Notes under the pieces: model-generated
The model's input: only the letters and a program-made list of their open reading frames with translations
The model's database searches: none
Told to the model about the DNA's origin: nothing
Shown: positions 1-7,800 of the stretch, in pieces
Position numbering within the stretch: the first letter of the stretch is position 1
Layout: the number at the start of each line of letters is the position of its first letter
Source: Saccoglossus kowalevskii
Taxonomy: Eukaryota; Hemichordata; Enteropneusta; Harrimaniidae
Direction: 5' to 3'
NCBI RefSeq assembly: GCF_000003605.2
Contig: NW_003151760.1
Location: forward strand, 316,463 to 348,959
DNA length: 32,497 nucleotides
Translations under genes and position numbers: made by a program

Positions 1-383
1 TGCAGAAGCTGCTGAAATATGGCATGACAAAATCAATACAGAAGCTGCTGACATATGCCGTGACAAAATCAATACAGAAGCTACTGACATATGCCATGAC
101 AAAATCAATACAGAAGCTACTGACATATGCCATGACAAAATCAATACAGAAGCTGCTGACATATGGCATGACAAAATCAATACAGGAGCTACTGACATAT
201 GCCATGACAAAATCAATGCAGAAGCTGCTGACATATGCCATGACAAAATCAATACAGGAGCTACTGACATATGCCGTGACAAAATCAATGCAGAAGCTGC
301 TGACATATGCCGTGACAAAATCAATACAGGAGCTACTGACATATGCCGTGACAAAATCAATGCAGAAGCTGCTGACATATGCC
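1..383. repeat. 36-bp minisatellite, ten full copies plus a partial at the left edge
   Basis: Ten full 36-bp units start at 24 and at every 36 bases to 348, and a partial unit runs off the left edge. Because 36 is a multiple of three, the plus strand stays open from the edge to a stop at 402-404. It reads as a 12-residue repeat of the type MTKSIQKLLTYA. Units 1-4 are nearly alike (IQK type). Units 5-10 alternate strictly between IQE and MQK types, so the distal part is a 72-bp dimer array. An open frame alone does not show coding: any 36-bp repeat without a stop would give one. It could be the end of a repetitive protein exon lying to the left, but I would call it non-coding satellite DNA. 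Confidence 0.9.
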
Positions 384-404
384 ATTATAAAAACAAATCA
401 ATAA

Positions 405-1177
405 GCTTGAGGAACTACAATGCATAATAGATAATTAAATTGCATAAGATCACATCTCTGTTCCACTTTATATTATATGAACATGCTGTGGCCAGCCAAT
501 CTCCACCCAGTTTGATTTTGAATATAAAATGCCTATTTTTTCTTAATTACACCTTTACTTCTGCATTCAGCTCAGTTGAAAAACTGATTTCCAAATTTCA
601 TATTCATCCTCCACGTGTCTGTTGTAAATCTAATGCCGGTTAGTGATTATAAAAAAAGTCACATGGAGATTTTGTACATCAATTGATGACTGGCACAGCT
701 GTGATTGTAATCAATATCTAAAATGAAGGTGTTTTTGTAGGAATCCCACCAATCGGGACAGTTTAACATTTACATGTGCATCAGCCAATGACAAGACATG
801 TTACATGATCTGTGAATATCTAGAAATTGTGGTGCTGTTATAGATTATAATGTATTAATAGGAGTATATATTACATTTGGTCTGCAGCTGTTGCTATTAG
901 TACATATATATTGAGATCTATGCTTTTATTTGATTTGTTTTTATGAATGCCCAAAGTGAATACATACTTGCCCAAAAACAAGTTAAGATTTACGAGTATC
1001 ATGTCCTATGCCTGTTCAGTGGGTGATGTTAAGGGTTTGCTTATAACACAAATTCAAGAAGAATTATTCAAATAAAATATTATAATATGCAAATTAGCTT
1101 ATCTGTATAGAGCGTTTATAAAATCCCAAATTTGTTACTTGACAAAAATAAAATTAATAGAATACAAATGACATTTT
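405..1177. other. Intergenic, no gene seen
   Basis: AT-rich sequence without a credible coding region. Short open frames here have no recognisable domain. The stretch from about 724 to 900 is one copy of a dispersed repeat whose other copy starts near 5025. The rest shows no structure I can name. Confidence 0.6.
724..900 (+). repeat. Dispersed repeat copy A
   Basis: This stretch aligns in the same orientation with about 5025-5200. Shared blocks in order are AAGGTGTTT, ACATGTGCATCAGCCAAT, ATGATCTGTGAAT, TCTAGAAATTG, and GAGTATATA near the end. The two copies have many substitutions and small indels, so this is an old duplication or two old insertions of one element. I saw no terminal repeats or open frame in it. 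Confidence 0.75.
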
Positions 1178-2155
1178 TAGCTCCGCTGTCGACTTTGTCG
1201 AGCGGAGCTTATCATATGAGTGATTGTCCGTCGTCGTCCGTGTCAATGTTTTACTTTTGTGACTTCTTCTTGAAAACTACAAGCCTGAATGTTTTTATAC
1301 TTGGTGTATATGTACCTTGGGTAGACCTCTCTTAGGTTTGTTCATTTCATGTTGATATCTTCAATTCTGTAATTTTGGTGAATATTTTTGTCATTTTTGA
1401 TAAAAAGTGATATTTTCGACTTCTTGTTAAAAACCGCAAGTCCAATTGCTTTGATACTACATATATAGGTACTACATGTGGACCTCTCTCAGATTTGTTC
1501 ATTTCGTGATGATATCTTCAATTCTCTAATTTTGGTGAATATTTTTGTCATTTTTGGTAAAAGTGATATTTTCGACTTCTTGTTAAAAACCGCAAGTCCG
1601 ATTGCTTTGATGTTACATATATAGGTACTACATGTGGACCTCTCTCAGATTTGTTCATTTGTAATGATATCTTTAATTCTCTAATTTTGGTGAATATTTT
1701 GTCATTTTTGGTAAAAAGTGATACTTACGACTTCTTGTTAAAAACCAATAGTTCAATTGCTTTGATATTACATATATAGATACTACATGTAGACCTTTCT
1801 CAGATTTGTTCATTTTGTGATGATATCTTCAATTCTCTAATTTTGGTGAATATTTTTGTCATTTTTGGTAAAAAGTGATATTTTCGACTTCTTGTTAAAA
1901 ACTGTAAGTCCGATTGCTTTGATATTACATATATAGGTACTACATGTGGACCTCTCTCAGATTTGTTCATTTTGTGATGATATCTTCAATTCTCTAATTT
2001 CGGTGAATATTTTTGTCATTTTTGGTAGAAAGTGATATTTTCGACTTCTTGTTAAAAACTGCAAGTTCGATTGCTTTGATACTATACATATTGTTCATTT
2101 TCTAATGATGTCTTCAGTTCTTTAATTGAAATGTGCATTGCTAACAGCGGAGCTA
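1178..2155 (+). mobile_element. Hairpin-headed element with 12-bp inverted ends and tandem monomers (pearl/Helentron-like)
   Basis: The left end TAGCTCCGCTGT (1178-1189) is the exact reverse complement of the right end ACAGCGGAGCTA (2144-2155). The left end also folds on itself: AGCTCCGCT and AGCGGAGCT pair around a CGAC-TTT-GTCG core (about 1179-1209), followed by a GTCCGTCGTCGTCCGTG stretch. The body is a tandem array of about 156-bp monomers. Short inverted ends, a terminal hairpin and a core of roughly 160-bp tandem repeats are the layout described for pearl-type, Helentron-associated non-autonomous elements in bivalves. No transposase is present. No clear target duplication is visible, which would fit a Helitron-like mode. 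The class assignment is inference. Confidence 0.7.
1245..2110 (+). repeat. About 156-bp tandem monomers, roughly six copies
   Basis: The landmark GACTTCTT recurs at 1261, 1418, 1574, 1729, 1886 and 2043, giving spacings of 155-157 bp. Each monomer carries GGTGAATATTTT, TTTTTGGTAAAAAGTGATA, ACATATATAGGTACTACATG and GACCTCTCTCAGATTTG. The first copy is the most diverged. The array fills almost the whole interior of the hairpin-headed element. Confidence 0.9.
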
Positions 2156-3644
2156 TCTCAGCCGATAGGCTGCTTGTCTATTCATCCAGTGATTATTGGT
2201 GGTGGTAGAATTCACCTTAGATTGCAAAGCTACTTTTAGGTTTTTTATGTAAGCCTTTTCCACATGCAAAATATATATTGTGTGAAATGCAGTCAAGACT
2301 AGTCAGGTGTAATGTCTACTTTTGACTCTTTCTTCCATTCATGTTGATAATAACAACTACCGGTAAATATAACCGTCAGATATTTTCGACACCAGCCTTG
2401 ATTTCCAACTTGTGATGTGTTGACTCAGAAACACACGAAACATCAAAGAAACCAGAGAGCTTTCCAATTTAACTTCTTCTTTATTCCGCCATTTTCAGTT
2501 ACACCAACGGTACTACTTTTTACATATCAATTCACTCGTGTGATCAGGTGACATATAACCCCATTACAAAAGTATGTATTCTGACATCTGCAATAAAGTA
2601 GTCCCAAAAACGTCACAAAACTCCGAAGTTCAAAATGTGACCCAGCTTTATCGAAATTGAAAGGCCATTTTAGGGCATAAAAACACAAAGTACAATTCAT
2701 GTTTCTATGGAAATGAGTTTGACTTCTCCCCATTTGTGAGATGTGAGTTTGATAATTGATAAAACTTGCAAAATATGTGAAATTGAAATAGTTCCTAAAT
2801 TAAACAACAATGGAAATAGAACTAGATATACAGCTATCTTATTTGCTGTATTCATCCTCTGTATCAGAAACTATTTTTAGCAATATTTGGGACAAGCTTT
2901 TTAAATGAACATTGACTGATTTGATTTTTTTTTTAATTGTTATATATATATTATATTATATATATATTATATTATAATTTTGTACAAAGTACAATCAAAC
3001 TCATTTCATTGTCCATTTATGGTCATATGAAGGAACAGCTGGGCTTCACAGTTAAGCTAGAGAGCACCCATTTTCAAGGCCAAATTTTATAAAATGACTT
3101 TAGATTATAGAAATAACATAAGGAAAATCAAAGGCCAACAAAGAAAACTCTTTGGACATATAGGAAATGGCTTTTGATGCTCCATACAGATCAAGCCTTG
3201 CCAATAATTATAAAATTAAACCCACTTTAATGAATTGTACAATTCCTGGTCACCATGTAAAACAGCTGTGATGTACGTGAAAGGTCCTTATAGGGTTTTT
3301 AATCAGCCCTAAATGGTGCTTGATTTCCTTTAAAGTCTAGTTGTTGTGAACAGCTCCCATCAAGTTCTGTTAAAATTGTTTCTCATTGGCTTATTCATCA
3401 CTACATGGCCCTAAATTAGATATATAAGATTATGAATATTACAGCAGTGATTTTGCGCCATAATTATGATAATAAATTGTGTGTTGATTTCATCCATGAA
3501 AAGTTAAAATGCACAAATACAAAATACACCACCAAATAACGAGAATCAATTACCTTTGTACGTTGCCTGACATGGGGCTATAAGAGCATCATGTTTCTAT
3601 TACCACAGTGTGTAACCTCTTAACACTTGGTACTCTCACAACAC
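2156..3644. other. Intergenic, no gene seen
   Basis: No credible gene on either strand. It contains an AT dinucleotide-rich tract at 2940-2980 and, near 3064-3100, a short stretch (GCACCCATTTTCAAGG) that recurs near 10803 in the same orientation and marks a second old dispersed repeat. Nothing else recognisable. Confidence 0.6.
2940..2980. repeat. AT-rich low-complexity tandem tract
   Basis: Two near-identical blocks of alternating TA of about 16-17 bp follow each other. This could extrude a cruciform. It is simple-sequence DNA. Confidence 0.8.
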
Positions 3645-3915
3645 TGGGTATGTACCATATATTGAAGATAATATTTGGTAATCGTAGTCCTAAATAACTA
3701 TTAAAAATAGCTAGACGTTTCGAGCAATGGCTCTTTATCGATAGCATAGAAGCAAGTGTGATAACGTACAGGTAGAACATAGGAACGTAAGAACGCGCAT
3801 GAACTAGTTATTTAGTTATTTAGGAATACGATTACCAAATATTATCTTCAATATATCATACTTATCAGTCCGAGCAGCGTTTATTTATTTATAAACTACT
3901 ATTGGGTATGTACCA
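3645..3915. mobile_element. Small insertion with 13-bp direct-repeat flanks and 43-bp inverted arms (possible Penelope-like remnant)
   Basis: The 13-mer TGGGTATGTACCA occurs at 3645-3657 and again at 3903-3915, so the 245 bp between them look like an insertion with a target-site duplication. The insertion starts at 3658 with a 43-bp arm (3658-3700) whose reverse complement is at 3813-3855 with one mismatch. The spacer holds a minus-strand segment (3710-3745) shaped like a decayed hammerhead ribozyme with GAAACGTC. A variable-length target duplication, inverted partial copies and a minimal hammerhead are known traits of Penelope-like elements, which is my best guess. A MITE or SINE-like element with inverted arms is the alternative. 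No reverse transcriptase is present. Confidence 0.6.
3710..3745 (-). ncRNA. Decayed minimal hammerhead-ribozyme-like motif
   Basis: Read on the minus strand the order is GCTA, TCGATAA, A, GAGC-CATT-GCTC, GAAACGTC, TAGC. This matches the circularly ordered minimal hammerhead of Penelope-like elements and retrozymes: stem I, the CTGATGA core, stem II, GAAA plus a tiny stem III and GTC, then stem I. GCTA/TAGC can form stem I and GAGC/GCTC forms stem II. The core differs from CTGATGA at three of seven positions, so it should not cleave. It is a relic at best. Confidence 0.4.
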
Positions 3916-5024
3916 GTTTGATTATGTGATGTGGGGAAAGGCTCCTGTTTATTATCAGGAACTACTTAAAAGAAAACTTCCTGAATCTGATTTGCCTAAT
4001 AGGCACATGTAATTGGTCAAATGACCAGATGAATTGTGTTAATTTTTCTGTTAAAATTCAGATTTGTTGATTATAAAATAATAATTTGTACACATACTTA
4101 CCACTGATTGGCTACTGATGCCAGCGTGCCTGACAGTACACAGTAATCAGCTTGATCCATAACAGATTAATACTCGCTGATTCCCAGTTCCTTTATAATA
4201 ATTCACGACCATCCCTCCCTATCTACATGTATATTGATCCCCTCAAACACGCACACTTCTATACGTGTATAATACTACCAATGCAAATATCTCCATGTGA
4301 ATTTAATTTTGTTATCGTAGCACTGCATAAAATATACATTGTATAAATATTTCAAATCAATAAACATTTACGAATAAATCTTATCTCATGTGATACATGT
4401 TGATACATTACATGACGTATTTGATCTACTTGGTTAGGATCTGTGGTTATTATAAAATACGTACAAACTACAAGATTGGCATTTTAATGATAGCAATGTA
4501 AACATAGTAGTGTAATGTGTGGGAAACTTGGGTAATGTGCTGCAACTGTTGTTGGATCGAAGCAGTCCTTCGTAATGACGTCGTTTGCACGTTTCTCATG
4601 AAAGGTACTGTACATTTCTGAAATTTGATTTTTTTTTTTAAAAACAAAACACATTTATTGTTTTTTGAAAAAAAGAAAAAATGATTAGCATGTGGCCTAT
4701 ATTGCAGTTTTGCACATCCATACACAGTATTTACATTTTTTTGAAACTGATTGGGATGAAGAATGGGGGAAATCAATTTCCCGTCCTTCACATTGTTCCA
4801 TTGCTGTGTTCTAAGGTGTTTGGCATCAGATAAAGGCAACCCTGAAGTATAATATTATTAAAAACAAAAAACAAAATATGATATATTCTCAAGGTTATTT
4901 TGTTACAATATTGTGTGTTATGATTACAGATGCACAATCTTTATTTTATTTTTTCGCCAATCTATGTGTGGAACATTTGTGGTACTAAATGCATTGGGTA
5001 AAATGTGTATGCTATATTAACAAT
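3916..5024. other. Intergenic, no gene seen
   Basis: AT-rich DNA with A- and T-runs around 4628-4680. A long minus-strand open stretch near 4468-4839 lacks an ATG start and is low-complexity in the middle, so I do not call it a gene. No repeat family recognised here. Confidence 0.6.
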
Positions 5025-5200
5025 TAAAGGTGTTTCCATGGGAATTCCACTAATCAGAGACACTTACTGTACATGTGCATCAGCCAATACACAATATGAT
5101 CTGTGAATTTCTAGAAATTGCGTTACTGCTGAAGTAATTACAATGCATTAAGAGTATATAATGGTGTTGCAATTTGGATACATCTGTTGGTGGTAATGTT
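5025..5200 (+). repeat. Dispersed repeat copy B
   Basis: Second copy of the repeat at 724-900, same orientation, carrying ACATGTGCATCAGCCAAT, ATGATCTGTGAAT and TCTAGAAATTG. It is diverged with indels. The match fades after about 5200, although a weak continuation (TATCCCAAAAGCACATCTTG here against TGCCCAAAAACAAG at about 970) is possible. Confidence 0.75.
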
Positions 5201-6167
5201 TTTTTCATTTGAATCAAATTTTCTTTTCAGCTATTTACATGCAAGTATCCCAAAAGCACATCTTGTTGTCATAATTACCATTAAGCTCAGTATGTGCGTT
5301 GAATAGTTAGTTCACACTCCTTTAAACTGGACATGCATATTCTTGTCTAGTAGTATACATGACATACTCGGGAGCATTTTTTAAAAGCTGTGCTGGTAAA
5401 TATAATATGAATATCCTTCTAAAGATGAAATTCAAATAGTGTACATAGTACATCTCTAATAGAAGAACTTTTAAAATGACAGTTGCATTTATCAAATACT
5501 AGATCTTTTTTTTTTTACCATTGATACACTACTAACAGAACAACCATTCTAACTTTTTGTCTATATGTCTGGTGTAGCCATCATGCTTTTTGTAGAATCC
5601 ACCTCCCTCCTCTTCCCTTCCCTCCTCTTCCTTTCTAATGTACTTATGACAACTATGAAAAATGATTAGCTAGTATACCAAACTACCGGTAGTATTTTTC
5701 GTTAATTCAAGATGTAGCTAAGCAAAATAATAAGAATATACCGGTAGCTATTAAAGTTACAGTGCTGTTAATTGTATGAAGAATTGAAGCTGCTTCACTA
5801 AAATAACATACCAGTATGCTGTATTTTGCACTATAAGTATCACATGGGTTTATATAAATGATAGCAATGTATTTATGGTTAAAATAAATCATATTTTAAC
5901 TATTCTGCCCTCAATAAAAGCAATTTTTGGCTTCAATTTGAAAAGCACTTCTATTAGAGCAAATATGGTACATGTAGCTAATTTAAAATGTTCTAAATGA
6001 ATACAATGTATTTAATTTGAGCATGTCAATTCAAATTATATTTATATTTCTTTTAACTATAGTGAGCAATCACAAATAACTTATTTAGTTCTGATTATAC
6101 AATTTTTTCCACAAACTAAAAATACATACACCAGTGATGTGTTCTAGTACATTACTTCTAGCTCCTT
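5201..6167. other. Intergenic, downstream of receptor R1
   Basis: No gene seen. It contains a 35-base uninterrupted pyrimidine tract at 5602-5636 and two TACCGGTA palindromes at 5684 and 5739. As R1 reads leftwards, the right-hand part presumably includes R1's 3' untranslated region, but I found no clear minus-strand AATAAA near the stop. Confidence 0.55.
5602..5636 (+). repeat. Uninterrupted polypyrimidine tract
   Basis: Thirty-five consecutive C/T bases built from CCTCC and CTTCC blocks, with mirror-like character. Such tracts can form triplex (H-DNA). There is no AG acceptor or exon behind it that would suggest a splice site. Confidence 0.8.
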
Positions 6168-6275
6168 TTACAATGTTCAGAAATATGATTCAAAATCTAT
6201 ACCTTACAATGTTCAGAAATATGATTCAAAATCTATACCTTACAATGTTCAGAAATATGATTCAAAATCTATACC
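6168..6275 (-). repeat. 36-bp x3 tandem repeat abutting the R1 stop codon
   Basis: Three identical 36-bp units start at 6168, 6204 and 6240, each beginning TTACAATGTTCAG on the plus strand. The next six bases, TTACAA at 6276-6281, begin a fourth unit and contain the R1 stop codon (TAA on the minus strand). The repeat therefore starts exactly at the end of the R1 reading frame and makes up the first 108 bases of its 3' untranslated region. Identity between units suggests recent expansion. Confidence 0.9.
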
Positions 6276-7406
6276 TTACAAATCTGTCCCAACTTCATCA
6301 TCAAATGTGAAGTAGTATTCGTCAGTTTGAACTGAAACATCGCATATTGATGTCACTGAAAAGTGGCGGCTTCCTGCCCTGGATCTTGTAGGGGATGATA
6401 TCACTGTTCCTCCACTGCTGCCTGTGCTTCTTCGCCGACAAAGGCATCGGCATCCAGCAAATGCTTGCTTGAAAGCTTCTCTGTATTTGGTACAGGTAAC
6501 GTTATAAATCAGTGAATTAATGGCCGAGTTGAGGAACAAGAGAATCTTTGCAAGGAGAAGGAACCAGTCGTATTTTTCCGACATGGAAGGTATCGCCCCG
6601 ATCATGTAAAGGAACATCTCAAAATAAACTAAGTATTCCGGAAGCAAACACAGAAAGAAGATTAGCGTGGTGCTGACGAGCAAGATGATTACTTGTTTCC
6701 GATCTTTCAAAATGGCACTCACATTGCTGCCGAGTGTTGCTTCGTCTTTTTTCAACTTACATATAATCAACGTATAAAGTATAATGACTGTCATGGCGGA
6801 TAGTACGAACGCTAGTAGCTGACATATTAGAGTTATGATATAGAGCTCCTGTGACAATAAAATGGCGCATAGAGTGTACGGGAATGAAAGTATGAACCCC
6901 ATCACCCAACAACCAATCACTGACATTCGTACATGCGATTTTGTATGGAAACGCCGGGCCTTAAACGGATGGCAGATGCCGATGTATCGTTCAAGACTGA
7001 CAACTGACATGATGAACAGCGATGAAATCTGCGGGATGGAGCTGAAGATGCTGTGGAATAAACTGACGATGCGCATATTGACATCATCAGCATACCGAAT
7101 GCAGATCTCAGTCGGGATACCAGTGACTAAAAACATGGTGTCTGCCACGCACAGGTTCACCAGGTAGATGTTGAGCACTGTTCGCATTGTTGGCACCTTT
7201 AGCGTGACGTACATGAACCCGAAATTCCCCACCAGTCCAAAAACTAAGATTGTCGAAAGGATCACACTGTACACAATCGTATTAGTATCACTGGAGTCGT
7301 CTTCTGGATCATCACTGATGTACGAGTTGATGCTGGATTCGTTTATGTTTTGATCACTTAAAGCATTGCTTATAGTGTCAAATTTGCTACTGAGATGAAC
7401 AATCAT
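6276..7406 (-). CDS. R1: class A GPCR, orphan, diverged member of the local family
   Basis: A 376-residue seven-helix receptor in one exon, presumably in the plasma membrane and coupled to a G protein. The ATG at 7406 has A at -3. The outside N-terminus is acidic, with NES at 22. Helices lie at about 46-69, 78-101, 114-138, 159-183, 188-215, 237-266 and 280-302. N61 is 1.50, D89 2.50, E139-R140-Y141 the DRY equivalent and W167 4.50. TM6 has LLPEY (P256, E257) in place of CWxP. NPxxY reads NSLIY (297-301). The TM3 disulphide cysteine is absent (S115), and the TM5 proline is replaced by A199. The basic cysteine-rich segment at 319-326 is a likely palmitoylation site, and the end GTDL fits a class I PDZ ligand. 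It is closest to R5 (shared MRTVxNxYL and KQVI segments). Its ligand is unknown. Class A is certain; the peptide-receptor flavour is weak. Confidence 0.95.
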   Translation of the reverse strand: MIVHLSSKFDTISNALSDQNINESSINSYISDDPEDDSSDTNTIVYSVILSTILVFGLVGNFGFMYVTLKVPTMRTVLNIYLVNLCVADTMFLVTGIPTEICIRYADDVNMRIVSLFHSIFSSIPQISSLFIMSVVSLERYIGICHPFKARRFHTKSHVRMSVIGCWVMGFILSFPYTLCAILLSQELYIITLICQLLAFVLSAMTVIILYTLIICKLKKDEATLGSNVSAILKDRKQVIILLVSTTLIFFLCLLPEYLVYFEMFLYMIGAIPSMSEKYDWFLLLAKILLFLNSAINSLIYNVTCTKYREAFKQAFAGCRCLCRRRSTGSSGGTVISSPTRSRAGSRHFSVTSICDVSVQTDEYYFTFDDEVGTDL

Positions 7407-7429
7407 ATTGGTGATTAGAGCAACTGAGG

Positions 7430-7435
7430 TTACAT
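7430..7435 (-). promoter_or_regulatory. Start-stop upstream element (ATG TAA) before R1
   Basis: On the minus strand ATG at 7435-7433 is followed directly by TAA at 7432-7430, 23 bases before the R1 start codon. If it lies in the leader, such a minimal upstream frame can stall or recycle ribosomes. The transcription start is unknown, so this is only a candidate. Confidence 0.4.
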
Positions 7436-7534
7436 ATTCTGATTATAGCATCTTATAAGATGTAAGCTGAAAGTGTTAACTGTGATCCAAGGTGTCAATT
7501 CTCTTCCATTGGTTTCCTGGAGACTCAATTTGAT

Positions 7535-7800
7535 GACCAAAACTGTCCACGGTTTTGCAAGAAAATATTTTAGCTTGTTTTCTTCAGCATGTGAAATACG
7601 CTTGATAATATGAGCTAATAGTATGTCCAGATCTGTACACTGTTTTGCAAGAAAATGTTTGGGCCTGTTGTATTCCACACATGAAATACTCTTGGTGCGA
7701 TGAGCTGATAACCAGACCAGAACTGTTCACAGTTCCACAAAAGACTAATTTGGTCTGTTGACAGCAATACGTAATGAACTGATAACAACGTTCTGTGAAG
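7535..7800 (-). repeat. Degenerate 90-bp x3 tandem repeat upstream of R1
   Basis: Three diverged units are offset by 90 bases. AACTGTCCACGGTTTTGCAA at 7541, ATCTGTACACTGTTTTGCAA at 7631 and AACTGTTCACAGTTCCACAA at 7721 correspond, followed in each by a TGAAATAC- or ATACGTAATGA-like block and a GAGCTGATAA-like block. On the minus strand the period keeps one frame open, so a 30-residue periodic peptide can be read (ISSYYQAYFTC against ISSSHQEYFMC), but it has no ATG start. It lies in the leader or promoter region of R1. Confidence 0.75.

Noticed and set aside
1-383. Regular short repeats suggesting CRISPR
   Set aside because: Units are head-to-tail with no spacers, and the context is animal DNA.
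4468-4839. 123-codon minus-strand open stretch
   Set aside because: It starts with TTG, and a Phe/Lys-rich middle comes from A/T homopolymers, so it is low-complexity chance.
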